Position numbers and translations under genes: made by a program. From the NCBI RefSeq assembly GCF_014642635.1, contig NZ_BMIQ01000002.1:186001-250000 (forward strand): 64,000 bases of DNA. Reading direction: 5' to 3'. Shown in pieces: positions 1 to 9,117 of this stretch (the stretch's first letter is position 1; the number at the start of each line of letters is the position of its first letter). The stretch comes from Aureimonas endophytica (GTDB taxonomy: Bacteria > Pseudomonadota > Alphaproteobacteria > Rhizobiales > Rhizobiaceae). The notes beneath the pieces were generated by a model. It saw only the letters and a program-made list of their open reading frames with translations, was not told the origin of the DNA and made no database searches.

Positions 1-144
1 GCAGTCGGTGGTGAAGGCCTGGCGCGAGCAGGTGATGACCCGCCAGCCCTCGCGCGAGAAGCGCTTCACCGTCGCATGGCCGATCCCGCGCGAAGCGCCC
101 GTCAGCACCAACGCCTTGCGCTTGTCCGTCGCCTCTTCCTGCAT
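1..144 (-). CDS. SDR-family oxidoreductase, N-terminal fragment
   Basis: This is the first 48 codons of a gene that runs off the left edge. The N-terminus carries TGASRGIG, the glycine-rich NAD(P)-binding motif of classical short-chain dehydrogenases/reductases, on the first beta-alpha unit of a Rossmann fold (about residues 15-22). A strong ribosome binding site (AAGGAGG) lies about 5 bases before the ATG at 144, so the start is secure. The catalytic Ser-Tyr-Lys part lies outside the window, so the substrate cannot be inferred. It is transcribed divergently from hrpB. Confidence 0.8.
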   Translation of the reverse strand, partial: MQEEATDKRKALVLTGASRGIGHATVKRFSREGWRVITCSRQAFTTDC

Positions 145-359
145 CGCACCCTCCTTGCCGCCGTCGCGCCGCGACCGCGATGCGCCGCCCGGCATCGCCT
201 TGCCTCGGCGCCACGTCTTGCACCACATCCCGCGATGACATGGAATGGCATGGCGCGGAAAGCCCGAATGCATAACATAACTATCATACTCAACTTTTTG
301 CACCGCACTCGCGCCCCCCGCGATCGATCGGCAGCCGCGCCGGATACGGGGCCGTGCCG

Positions 360-2804
360 ATGATCGAGGCCTTGGCCCGCCTGCCGGTGGCGGAGGCCCT
401 GGCGCCGCTGACGGAGGCTCTCGGCGCGAAGGGCGCCGCCGTGCTGGTGGCGCCGCCCGGCGCCGGCAAGACGACGGCCGTGCCGCTCCATCTCCTGTCC
501 GCGCCGTTTCTCGGCAAGGGGGACCGGATCGTCCTCGTCGAGCCGCGGCGGCTCGCCGCACGCGCGGCGGCGCGGCGCATGGCCGAGCTTCTCGGCGAGG
601 AGGTCGGCGAGACGGTCGGCTGGCGCATGCGGCTCGACACGCGCGTTTCCGCCCGGACGCGGATCGAGGTGGTGACGGAAGGCGTCTTCACCCGAATGAT
701 CCTCGCCGATCCCGAACTCGCCGGCATCAAGGCCGTGCTCCTCGACGAGTTTCACGAGCGCTCGCTCGATGCCGATCTGTCGCTGGCGCTCGCGCTCGAC
801 GTCAAGGGCGCGCTGCGCGACGATCTGCGGCTGCTCGCCATGTCCGCGACGCTCGACGGGGCGAAGGTCGCGGCGCTGATGCGGGAGGCGCCGGTGGTGA
901 CGAGCCTCGGCCGCGCCTTTCCGGTGGCGCTGCGCTATCGCGAGCGGCCGGGGACGCAGACGATCGAGGACGCGGCGGCGGAGGCGGTGCGCGCCGCGCT
1001 CGCCGAGGAGGCGGGGAGCATCCTCGTCTTCCTGCCCGGCCAGCGCGAGATCGAGCGCGTCGCCGAGCGCTTGGCGCCGCTCGCCTCGCCGACGCTCGCC
1101 ATCGCGCCGCTCTACGGGGCGATGGACGGGCGCGAGCAGGATCTCGCCATCCGCCCGGCGCCGTCGGGCACGCGCAAGGTGGTGCTCGCCACCTCGATCG
1201 CCGAGACCTCGATCACCATCGACGGCGTGTCGGTCGTGGTGGATGCGGGCCTGCGCCGGCAGGCCGTGTTCGAGCCGGCGACGGGCCTGTCGCGGCTGGA
1301 AACCGTGCGCGTGTCGCGCGCCGGGGCCGATCAGCGCGCCGGCCGCGCCGGCCGCACGGCGCCGGGTCTCGCCATCCGCCTCTGGCGGGAGGAGCAGACG
1401 GCCGGGCTCGAACCCTTCGACCGACCGGAGATCGAGGCGGCCGACCTTTCCAGTCTGGTGCTCGACTGCGCCGCCTGGGGCGTCGCCGATCCGCGCCGCC
1501 TCGCCTTTCTCGATCCGCCGCCCGGTGCCGCGCTCGCCGAAGCGCGGACGCTCCTCGCCGAACTCGGCGCGCTGGATGGCGAGGGCCGGCTGACCGCGCC
1601 GGGCGAGGCGATGCGCGCCTTGCCGCTGCCGCCCCGTCTCGCCCGCATGGTGGTGGACGCGCCGCGCGAGGAGCGGCTGACGGCGGCGCGTCTTGCCGTG
1701 CTCCTCACCGAACGCGGGCTCGGCGGCACGGATGTCGATCTCGCCGAGCGCCTGCGCCGGTTCCGCGCCGAGCGCGGCGCGCGGGCGAAGGGGGCGGAGG
1801 CGCTCGCCCGGCGCATCGCCGGGCCCGGCGCCGGCGAGGAAGCGGGCGAGGTCGGCGGCCTTCTCGCGCTTGGCTTTCCCGATCGCGTCGCGGCGGCGCG
1901 GGGCGCGCGCGGCGCCTTCGTGCTGGCCAACGGGCGCGGCGGCGCGGTGGACGCGATCTCGGCGCTCGCCGGCGAGCCCTTCCTGGCGGTCGCCGAACTG
2001 CAAGGGGCGGCCCGCTCGGCCCGCATCGTCTCGGCCGCCGCCATCGCGCGCGAGACGATCGAGACGCGGCTGGCCGACCGGGTGACGGAGGAGCTCGTCA
2101 CGCAGTTCGAGCCGGCGAGCGGCGAGGTGCGCGCCCGCCGCATTCGCCGCGTCGGCCGCGCGGTGCTGGCCGAGCGGCCGGTGCCCGTGCCGGCGGAGGA
2201 GGGGGCGAGGGCGCTCGCCGAGGGCATCCGCGCGCGCGGTCTCGCCGGCCTGCCCTTCGGTTCGGACGGGGAACGGCTGCGCCTCCGGCTCGCCTTTCTC
2301 CATGCGAGCCTCGGCGCGCCCTGGCCGGATGTCGGGGAGGCGGCCCTGCTCGCCACGCTGGAGGACTGGCTCCTGCCCTTCGCGCCGGGCGCGACGCGGC
2401 TCGCGGCGATCGGCGCGGGCGCCGTGCAGGAAGGGCTGCTGGCGCTCGTGCCGCCCGATCTCCGGCGCCGGCTCGACGCCTTCGCGCCCTCGCATTTCGA
2501 GGCCCCGACCGGCTCGCGCCTGCCCATCCGCTACGAGGCGGAAGGGCCGGTCCTCGCGGTGCGCGTGCAGGAGCTCTTCGGCCTGACGCGCCATCCCGCG
2601 ATCGCCGACGGCCGCCTGCCCCTGATCCTGGAACTCCTGTCGCCGGCGCATCGGCCGATCCAGATCACACGCGATCTGCCGGGCTTCTGGGCGGGCTCCT
2701 GGCGCGACGTGCGCGCCGACCTGCGCGGCCGCTATCCGAAGCATTTCTGGCCGGAAGACCCGGCCTCGGCGGCGCCGACGGCGAGGGCGAAGCCGCGCGG
2801 CTGA
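360..2804 (+). CDS. hrpB: ATP-dependent helicase HrpB
   Basis: This is a DEAH/RHA-type superfamily 2 helicase of 814 residues, full length for HrpB. Visible motifs are Walker A APPGAGKTT (about 31-39), motif II DEFH (129-132), motif III SAT (about 162) and motif VI QRAGRAGR (from 325). The C-terminus ends in the HrpB-type stretch around YPKHFWPEDP. Its cellular role in bacteria is poorly defined; an RNA-related function is assumed from the family. ATG 360 is preferred over GTG 354 because the only purine-rich site (CGGGG, about 347-351) is correctly spaced for 360. The extensive antisense reading frame across it is a GC-rich shadow. Confidence 0.93.
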   Translation: MIEALARLPVAEALAPLTEALGAKGAAVLVAPPGAGKTTAVPLHLLSAPFLGKGDRIVLVEPRRLAARAAARRMAELLGEEVGETVGWRMRLDTRVSARTRIEVVTEGVFTRMILADPELAGIKAVLLDEFHERSLDADLSLALALDVKGALRDDLRLLAMSATLDGAKVAALMREAPVVTSLGRAFPVALRYRERPGTQTIEDAAAEAVRAALAEEAGSILVFLPGQREIERVAERLAPLASPTLAIAPLYGAMDGREQDLAIRPAPSGTRKVVLATSIAETSITIDGVSVVVDAGLRRQAVFEPATGLSRLETVRVSRAGADQRAGRAGRTAPGLAIRLWREEQTAGLEPFDRPEIEAADLSSLVLDCAAWGVADPRRLAFLDPPPGAALAEARTLLAELGALDGEGRLTAPGEAMRALPLPPRLARMVVDAPREERLTAARLAVLLTERGLGGTDVDLAERLRRFRAERGARAKGAEALARRIAGPGAGEEAGEVGGLLALGFPDRVAAARGARGAFVLANGRGGAVDAISALAGEPFLAVAELQGAARSARIVSAAAIARETIETRLADRVTEELVTQFEPASGEVRARRIRRVGRAVLAERPVPVPAEEGARALAEGIRARGLAGLPFGSDGERLRLRLAFLHASLGAPWPDVGEAALLATLEDWLLPFAPGATRLAAIGAGAVQEGLLALVPPDLRRRLDAFAPSHFEAPTGSRLPIRYEAEGPVLAVRVQELFGLTRHPAIADGRLPLILELLSPAHRPIQITRDLPGFWAGSWRDVRADLRGRYPKHFWPEDPASAAPTARAKPRG

Positions 2805-2883
2805 TTCTCCGGCCTTTACGCCCGCGAGGGTGGAACCGATTGTCGCACTTGTCCCTTTCAGCGGCAAAGGTTCAGAGCCCCGA

Positions 2884-4239
2884 ATGGATCAGATCGCCAA
2901 CGGCCGGTTCGCCGTCCGTCCTTCCGCCTTCACCACGGATGTCAGCGAGAGCCAGAGGATGCGGCTGGCGACGCTCACGCGGCTGCGCTGGATCTCCGTC
3001 GGCGGCCAGACGGCGGCCTGCGTCTTCGTCGCCTGGGGCCTCTGGTGGCCCTATCCGGTCTTCTGGTGTCTCGGGCTGATCGCGCTGTCGGCGGCGCTCA
3101 ACATCGTCCTCGAATTCTCGCATCCGAAGAGCCGGCGACTGTCGGCGCGGGCGGCGGCGGCGATCCTCGCCTTCGACATCGTGCAGCCGGCGCTCCTCCT
3201 CCTCCTCACCGGCGGGCTCGACAATCCCTTCTGCGTCTTCCTCATCGTGCCGGTGATCATCGCCTCGGCCAGCCAGCCGCTGCTCACCACGATCGGCCTC
3301 GGCATCCTCGCGGTGATCGCGGTGACGATCCTCGCCTTCTGGCACATGCCGCTGCCCTGGCCGGAAGCGGTCGGCTTCGTGCTGCCGCCTTCCTATATCG
3401 GCGGCTTCTGGTTCGCCCTCGTCACGACGCTGGTCTTCGCCGCGATCTATATCCATCGTGTCGCCGCCGAGGGACGGACGCTGGCCGACGCGCTGGCCGC
3501 GACCGAGCTCGTTCTCCAACGCGAGCAGCACATCACGGCGCTGGACGGTCTCGCCGCCGCCGCCGCCCACGAGCTCGGCTCGCCGCTCGCGACGATCTCG
3601 GTGGTCGCCAAGGAAATGGCGCGCAGCACCGCGCAGACCGATCCGCAGCGCGACGACATCGACCTTCTCGTCCAGCAGACCGAGCGCTGCCGCGACATTC
3701 TCGGGCGGCTGACCAGCCTGTCCTCCTCCTCGGAGGAGCATATGGCGCGGCTGCCGATCCTGTCGCTTCTGGAAGAGGTCGTCCAGCCGCATCGCAATTT
3801 CGGCATCGAGCTCGTCGTGAACGCCCATCCGGGTTTCGCGTCGGAGCCGGTCGTCCGGCGCAATGCCGGCATTCTCTACGGACTCGGCAATATCGTCGAG
3901 AACGGCGTCGACTTCGCCGCGAGCCGCGTCCAGATCGATGTCCAATGGAACGCGTCCGGCATCAAGGTCGCGGTCGCCGACGACGGACCGGGCTTCGCGC
4001 ATGACGCGCTCGACCGCATCGGTGATCCCTACATGAGCTATCGCAGCCGGCGCGACCGCAATGGCGGGGGCGGCCTCGGCCTCGGCCTCTTCATCGCCAA
4101 GACGCTTCTGGAGCGCTCGGGCGCCGGACTTTCCTTCGCCAACCGCTCCGATCCCGAGACGGGGGCCGTCGTCACCATCGCCTGGACGCAAGACATCTTC
4201 GCCCAGCAGGACAGCCGGCAAATGGTGGCAACAGATTGA
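2884..4239 (+). CDS. actS: RegB/PrrB/ActS-type redox-responsive sensor histidine kinase
   Basis: This is a 451-residue membrane sensor kinase. The N-terminal half has about six hydrophobic segments and the conserved quinone-sensing heptapeptide GGLDNPF (residues 110-116). The H-box AAAAHELGSP places the phosphorylated His at 229. A Cys at 269 in TERCRD lies exactly 40 residues further, the same spacing as His225 and redox-active Cys265 in Rhodobacter RegB. The ATPase core has an N-box near 336, DDGPGF and GGLGLGL near 395. In the family it phosphorylates RegA/ActR in response to quinone redox state, controlling respiration and carbon and nitrogen metabolism. ATG 2884 is chosen because it restores RegB-like numbering; GTG 2830 is possible but has no usable spacer. 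Confidence 0.93.
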   Translation: MDQIANGRFAVRPSAFTTDVSESQRMRLATLTRLRWISVGGQTAACVFVAWGLWWPYPVFWCLGLIALSAALNIVLEFSHPKSRRLSARAAAAILAFDIVQPALLLLLTGGLDNPFCVFLIVPVIIASASQPLLTTIGLGILAVIAVTILAFWHMPLPWPEAVGFVLPPSYIGGFWFALVTTLVFAAIYIHRVAAEGRTLADALAATELVLQREQHITALDGLAAAAAHELGSPLATISVVAKEMARSTAQTDPQRDDIDLLVQQTERCRDILGRLTSLSSSSEEHMARLPILSLLEEVVQPHRNFGIELVVNAHPGFASEPVVRRNAGILYGLGNIVENGVDFAASRVQIDVQWNASGIKVAVADDGPGFAHDALDRIGDPYMSYRSRRDRNGGGGLGLGLFIAKTLLERSGAGLSFANRSDPETGAVVTIAWTQDIFAQQDSRQMVATD

Positions 4240-4378
4240 AACATAACCCGTTCGACGTCATCTCTGTGGGTGACGAACTGAGATTTGCAATGCCGCGAAG
4301 CGACGCATCCTCCGATCCGAGGCTCCGATGCGCAGGGCTGCGGTGGTCCATGCCCGAGACAGCGAAGGGATCTGGTTC

Positions 4379-4954
4379 ATGCTGATGGAAAACGAAGCCG
4401 CGACGCCCGCGCGCGCGCAACTGCCCCAGGGAGACCGCTCCCTTCTCCTCGTCGACGACGACAAGCCCTTTCTGCAGCGCTTCGGCCGGGCGCTGGAACA
4501 ACGCGGCTTCGACGTGACGACCGCCGACAGCGTGGCCGAGGGCGTCGCGGCGATCCGCGCCAAGGCGCCCGCCTATGCCGTGGTCGACATGCGCCTGTCC
4601 GACGGCAACGGCCTCGACGTGATCGAGGCCCTGCGCCAGGCGCGCGCCGATTCGCGCACCATCGTTCTCACCGGCTACGGCAATATCGCGACGGCGGTGA
4701 CGGCGGTGAAGCTCGGGGCGATCGACTATCTCGCCAAGCCCGCCGACGTGGACGAGGTGATCAGCGCCCTGATGCACGAGACGGGCAACCGCGCCGAGCC
4801 GCCGGAAAATCCGATGTCGGCCGATCGCGTGCGCTGGGAACATATCCAGCGCGTCTACGAGCTGTGCGAGCGCAACGTCTCGGAAACCGCGCGACGCCTG
4901 TCGATGCATCGCCGCACCCTGCAGCGCATCCTCGCCAAACGGGCGCCGCGCTGA
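4379..4954 (+). CDS. actR: RegA/PrrA/ActR-type response regulator
   Basis: This 191-residue regulator has a receiver domain (LLLVDDD near the N-terminus, phospho-acceptor Asp at 70 in VVDMRLSDGNG, conserved Lys in AKPAD) followed by a proline-rich linker and a Fis-type helix-turn-helix at the C-terminus (ETARRLSMHRRTLQRIL). That C-terminal helix pair is almost invariant in the RegA/PrrA/ActR family. It is the cognate partner of the kinase 139 bases upstream. ATG 4379 is chosen because AAGGGA lies about 7 bases upstream; an in-frame ATG at 4328 would add 17 residues that are not typical of the family. Confidence 0.94.
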   Translation: MLMENEAATPARAQLPQGDRSLLLVDDDKPFLQRFGRALEQRGFDVTTADSVAEGVAAIRAKAPAYAVVDMRLSDGNGLDVIEALRQARADSRTIVLTGYGNIATAVTAVKLGAIDYLAKPADVDEVISALMHETGNRAEPPENPMSADRVRWEHIQRVYELCERNVSETARRLSMHRRTLQRILAKRAPR

Positions 4955-5027
4955 GCGGCGCCGCGATTCGCATGCCGCCGGCACCCGCCGATTGACGGCG
5001 GCCGGCCGGACCCGCATGACGGGGGGC

Positions 5028-5738
5028 ATGGATCCGCATATCCCCTGCCGACTGGCGATCTTCGATTTCGACGGCACCCTTTCCGACTCGCTGCCCTGGT
5101 TCATCAGGGTGCTGGACGATGTCGCGGCGCGCCATCGCTTCCGCCGCGTCGACGACGATCTGGCGGTTCGGCTGCGGACCATGGAAACGCAGGCCATCCT
5201 GAAGGAGCTCGGCATTCCGCTCTGGAAGGTGCCGGCCATCGCTCGGGACCTGCGCCGCCGCAAGCTGGAGGCGGTGCCGCCGGTGCCGCTTTTCGCCGGG
5301 GTGCGGGAGATGCTGGAAGGGCTGAAGGGGCGCGGCACGACGGTCGCGATCGTCTCCTCCGATTCCGAGGGAAGCGTGCGCCGGACGCTCGGGGCGGAGA
5401 TCGCCTCGCTCGTCTCCCATTTCAATTGCAGCGCCTCGATCTTCGGCAAGGCGGCGAAGCTCCGGCAGGTCGCCTCGCAGAGCCGGCAGCCGACGGCCGG
5501 CGCGATCTATATCGGCGACGAGACCCGCGACGCGGAAGCCGCCGCCAAGGCGGGCCTGCGCTTCGGCGCCGTCACCTGGGGCTATTCCACCCGCGCGGCG
5601 CTTCTCGCCCACCGCCCGGCCTTCGTCTTCGACACGCTCGCCGAAATCGTCGGCGCCCTCCATGGGGCGCAGCGCCCCGAGGCGGCGCGGCTCGTGGCGG
5701 CGCGGCCGCTGTTAGCCGCCGAAGAAGTCGCGGAATAG
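5028..5738 (+). CDS. HAD-superfamily hydrolase, phosphoglycolate phosphatase-like
   Basis: This is a 236-residue haloacid dehalogenase-type phosphatase. Motif I is FDFDGTLSDS (nucleophile Asp in the first DxD), motif II is the Ser of VSSDS, and motif IV is IGDETRDAEAA. Between motifs I and II there is a helical cap as in Gph-like enzymes. The substrate is not evident. ATG 5028 follows a run of G residues at a suitable distance; ATG 5016 is the alternative. The 3' end overlaps the 3' end of the convergent penicillin-binding protein gene by 27 bases. Confidence 0.82.
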   Translation: MDPHIPCRLAIFDFDGTLSDSLPWFIRVLDDVAARHRFRRVDDDLAVRLRTMETQAILKELGIPLWKVPAIARDLRRRKLEAVPPVPLFAGVREMLEGLKGRGTTVAIVSSDSEGSVRRTLGAEIASLVSHFNCSASIFGKAAKLRQVASQSRQPTAGAIYIGDETRDAEAAAKAGLRFGAVTWGYSTRAALLAHRPAFVFDTLAEIVGALHGAQRPEAARLVAARPLLAAEEVAE

Positions 5739-8315
5739 CGAGCGGTCGAGCGGGCGCACCCGTTCCACCGGACCTTCCAGCACCGCGTCGGGCGGCAGCT
5801 GGTCGCGCCGCACCAGCCGCGAAGGCCCGCGCGCCGGGGCGATCTCGGCCGGCGGCGCGTAATAGCCGTCGTCCGGCGGCAGGTCGCGAGGGCTGCCATA
5901 GACATCGTCCGGCGGCAGCGGCGCGACGCCATAGGCCGGATCGCCGTCGCCATAGCCATAGCCGCCATCGTCCTCCACCGCCGGGCGGCGCCCGTCGTCG
6001 CGGCGAATGACGCGGGGCGGCGGGGCGAGGTCCTCGCGGCGCGCGATCTCGCCGGGCGCGGCGCGCGATTCCGGCTGGCCATGGCCTTCCGCCGCCAGAT
6101 CCGCCGGCGGCGCGATCGCGCCCTCCGCCGTGCCGGGGGCGCCGCCGGCGATCTCGTCATCCGCCGGCAGGTCGCGGCCGTCCATGCCGTTGGAGGCGGT
6201 GAGCGGTTCGCCGTGATCGCCGCCGATCACGTAGTCGCCCGGCAGGGGCATCGGCGGCAGGCCTTCATGCGCCGCCGTCATGAACTGGTGCCAGGCGGCG
6301 GCCGGCAGCGTGCCACCGGTCACCTTGCGCATCGGCGCGCCATTGTCGTTCCCGAACCAGACGCCGGTGGTGAGATTGGCGGTATAGCCGACGAACCAGG
6401 CATCCTTGAAATCCTGCGTCGTGCCGGTCTTGCCGGCCGCCTGCCAGTCCTTCAACGCCGCCTTGCGGCCGGTGCCGCGCGTCACCGTGCCTTCCAGCAT
6501 GGCGTTCATCATGCCGACGATCTCCGGCTTCACGATCACCGGCGGCACGCCGGCCGGGCGTTCGTAGAGCACCTTGCCGGAAGCATCGGTGACGCGGTTG
6601 ATGAGATGCGGGCTCGCCTGGTAGCCGCCATTGGCGAAGGGGGCGAAGGCGCTGGTCAGCTCCGCCAGGGTCACTTCCGACGTGCCGAGGGCGATGGAGG
6701 CATTGTCGACGAGCGGCGTCTTCACGCCCATGCGCGTCGCCGTGTCGATCACCGCCTTCGGGCCGACCGCCTCGGTGAGCTTGGCGGCCACCGTGTTGAG
6801 GGAGTGGGCGAGGGCATCCGCCAGCATCACCGGCCCGCGATAGCGCTGGTCGTAGTTCTGGGGCGACCAGTTGCCGATCCTGGTCGGCGCGTCGTCGACG
6901 ATGGTTTCCGGCCGCCAGCCGGCTTCCAGCGCCGTCTCGTAGACGAAGGGCTTGAAGGCCGAGCCCGGCTGGCGCTTGGCGTCGACGGCGCGGTTGAACT
7001 GGGAATCGGCATAGTCGCGGCCGCCGACCAGCGCCCGGATCGCCCCGGTGCCGTCGATCGCGACGAGGGCGCCCTGGCTGACATTCTGCTTGGCGCCCTG
7101 GATCGTGTCGCGGATCGCCTTCTCGGCGGCGCGTTCGAGGCCGAGATCGAGCGTCGTCTCGACCACGACATCGCCGCCGACCTTGCCGACGAGCGTGCCG
7201 AGGTCGCGCATCACGAGATCGGCCGCGTAGTTCTCCGCGCCGTTCCAGTAGCTCTTGGCCTTGATCGGCTTCTCGTCGCGCGCCGCCTCGAAATCGGCCT
7301 GGCTGATGACGTTCTCCTCGCGCATCGCCTGGAGCACGACCACGGCGCGGGCCTTCGCCGCCTTCGGGTCGTTGGCCGGCGACAGGCGGGAGGGCGCCTT
7401 GAGAAGGCCGGCAAGGAGCGCCGCCTCGCTCAAGGACACGTCCTTGGCGCTCTTGCGGAAATAGCGCTGCGCCGCCGCCTCGACGCCGGTCGCGCCGGAG
7501 CCGAAATAAACGCGGTTCAGATACATTTCCAGGATCTGGTCCTTGCTGAACTTCTGCTCCAGCCAGAGGGCGAGGATCGCCTCCTGCGCCTTGCGCTTGA
7601 GGCTCTGCTCGGGCGTCAGGAAGATGTTCTTGGCAAGCTGCTGGGTCAGCGTCGAGCCGCCCTGGACGGTGGCGCCGGCGGCGAGATTCTCCGTCGCCGC
7701 GCGCAGGATGCCGACCGGATCGACGCCCCAATGGTCGTAGAAGCGCCGGTCCTCGATCGCCACCACCGCCTTGGGGATGAAGGGACTCATCTCGGCGAGC
7801 GACAGCGCCTCGCCGCCGGTGAGGCCGCGATTGGCGAAGGGCTTGCCGTCGACCGAGACCACCTTCACGTTGGGCGGCCGGTCGGGAATGCTCCAGGCTT
7901 CGGAGGGCAGGCTGGCCGCGACATAGGCGACGAGGCCGAGCGCCGCGATCGTGCCCCAGAAGCCGAGGCCGAGCGCCAGCCGGAAGAGATGCGAAAGGAA
8001 GCCGCGACGCCGCCGGCGCGGCTCCGCGTCACCGCGTCCCCCGCGACCAGTGCCACCGCCGCCGTTGCCGCCATTGCCGCCGCCACCACGGCCGCCGAAG
8101 AAGCGGCGCCGGCCCTCCTCGGCGGCCGGCTGCGCAGCGTCGCTTTCGGCGAAGCGCGGCTCCTCGCGTCCCTTGCGCCCGCCCCGCGCGGCGCGCGGCG
8201 CGGCGGCCGCGATCCGGCTCGGGCGATCGTCGGAGGAGATGCTGATCTCGTCGTCGCGGGACGGAGGGCCGAAGCTCGGTTCGACACGGTCGTTCGAATT
8301 GCGGCGTCCGGCCAT
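5712..8315 (-). CDS. mrcA: Penicillin-binding protein 1A (bifunctional transglycosylase/transpeptidase)
   Basis: This class A penicillin-binding protein (867 residues) builds and cross-links peptidoglycan at the outer face of the inner membrane. Residues 1-112 are cytoplasmic and unusually long, with a Gly/Asn/Arg-rich stretch (74-95) and an Arg cluster just before the membrane helix at about 113-134. GT51 motifs are EDRRFYDHWG (188-197) and GGSTLTQQLAKN (219-230). The transpeptidase has SAFK (452-455), SLN (505-507) and KTGT (629-632). After about residue 690 comes a long acidic, Pro- and Tyr-rich tail. ATG 8315 is preceded by AGAAGGGG. An upstream extension of the frame to 8579 is unlikely to be coding. 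Confidence 0.93.
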   Translation of the reverse strand: MAGRRNSNDRVEPSFGPPSRDDEISISSDDRPSRIAAAAPRAARGGRKGREEPRFAESDAAQPAAEEGRRRFFGGRGGGGNGGNGGGGTGRGGRGDAEPRRRRRGFLSHLFRLALGLGFWGTIAALGLVAYVAASLPSEAWSIPDRPPNVKVVSVDGKPFANRGLTGGEALSLAEMSPFIPKAVVAIEDRRFYDHWGVDPVGILRAATENLAAGATVQGGSTLTQQLAKNIFLTPEQSLKRKAQEAILALWLEQKFSKDQILEMYLNRVYFGSGATGVEAAAQRYFRKSAKDVSLSEAALLAGLLKAPSRLSPANDPKAAKARAVVVLQAMREENVISQADFEAARDEKPIKAKSYWNGAENYAADLVMRDLGTLVGKVGGDVVVETTLDLGLERAAEKAIRDTIQGAKQNVSQGALVAIDGTGAIRALVGGRDYADSQFNRAVDAKRQPGSAFKPFVYETALEAGWRPETIVDDAPTRIGNWSPQNYDQRYRGPVMLADALAHSLNTVAAKLTEAVGPKAVIDTATRMGVKTPLVDNASIALGTSEVTLAELTSAFAPFANGGYQASPHLINRVTDASGKVLYERPAGVPPVIVKPEIVGMMNAMLEGTVTRGTGRKAALKDWQAAGKTGTTQDFKDAWFVGYTANLTTGVWFGNDNGAPMRKVTGGTLPAAAWHQFMTAAHEGLPPMPLPGDYVIGGDHGEPLTASNGMDGRDLPADDEIAGGAPGTAEGAIAPPADLAAEGHGQPESRAAPGEIARREDLAPPPRVIRRDDGRRPAVEDDGGYGYGDGDPAYGVAPLPPDDVYGSPRDLPPDDGYYAPPAEIAPARGPSRLVRRDQLPPDAVLEGPVERVRPLDRSLFRDFFGG

Positions 8316-8544
8316 CGGTCCCCTTCTTGCGTCCTTCGCGGAGCCCCGGCACTGCCGGCGGCATCGTCGCAGAAATCTTCGGGCCTCGCCTTCGCCCCCA
8401 CGCGGCGCGACCGTTCCCCGCCCTTGGTCCGGCCGCAGCCGGCTGGCACGCAGCCCCTTTGCGGGCGACGGTTCTCGACGCCCCGCTTGCAGGCTAAATG
8501 CGGCGAATTGACGGGATGTTAATCCTCCTCCCGCCGTCCCGGCG

Positions 8545-9117
8545 TCAGAGCTGGTGGCGGCCGCGCAGGGCCACCTCATCGATCAGGACGGCGATGAAGG
8601 CGTCGAGATCCGCGCCCGGATCGACCGGCTCGCCCGCCTGCGACAGCATCACCGGCACCGCCTTCTCGTCGAGCACGTCCGCGCCCAGCGCCGCGAAGAC
8701 CGGGCTCCAGGCATCCAGCGCGGCGAAGCTGCGATCCGGGCCGGGCAGGCCGGAGGCGAGGGCGACGAGAAGCCCGCGAAACACGGCGGAGCGCGGGCTG
8801 GGGGCCACGGCGCGGGCCGCATGGGCCGCCCAGTCCAGGGCGTTCTTCGGCAGGGGCGCCAGCGAGCCGTTGGCCTCCGGCGCGACGAGCACGAGCGCGT
8901 CCTGAAGGAGCAGACGCTCGGCGAGCCGCAACGCCGCCGGTGGCAGCTCGTGGTCGCTGGTCTCGATGTCGAGAACGGGCAGGGGATAGTCCTCGAGATC
9001 GAGGACCGTCACCTCCGCCGTGGTCAGCGCCAGACGCTTGGCGATCTCGAAGGCGAGCAGCCGGTTCGGCGAGCCGGGCTCCAGCGTGCCCGGCAGGACG
9101 AGGATGCGTGCGGTCAA
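8545..9117 (-). CDS. NADPH-dependent FMN reductase-like flavoprotein
   Basis: This is a 190-residue protein of the flavodoxin-like NADPH-dependent FMN reductase family. An N-terminal strand-loop carries PGTLEPGSPN, the FMN-phosphate loop, and PEANGSLAPLPKNALDW corresponds to the family signature usually seen as PEYNGS...KNALDW. No ATG is available. The start is a TTG at 9117 that shares bases with the TGA of the upstream methyltransferase (TTGA overlap), so the two genes are probably translationally coupled. It likely reduces a flavin or quinone with NADPH in the cytosol; the true substrate is unknown. Confidence 0.78.
   Translation of the reverse strand: MTARILVLPGTLEPGSPNRLLAFEIAKRLALTTAEVTVLDLEDYPLPVLDIETSDHELPPAALRLAERLLLQDALVLVAPEANGSLAPLPKNALDWAAHAARAVAPSPRSAVFRGLLVALASGLPGPDRSFAALDAWSPVFAALGADVLDEKAVPVMLSQAGEPVDPGADLDAFIAVLIDEVALRGRHQL

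Noticed and set aside
102-2867. A 921-codon open frame antisense to hrpB, and similar long antisense frames over zwf, bphP, puuA and the hybrid kinase
   Set aside because: They mirror the codon pattern of well-recognised genes, are Arg/Gly/Ala rich, and arise from the high GC content. None resembles a known protein.
4240-4378. Hairpin GTTCG-ACGTCA ... TGACGAAC between actS and actR
   Set aside because: The arms pair only imperfectly and there is no T-run, so it was not called a terminator or operator.
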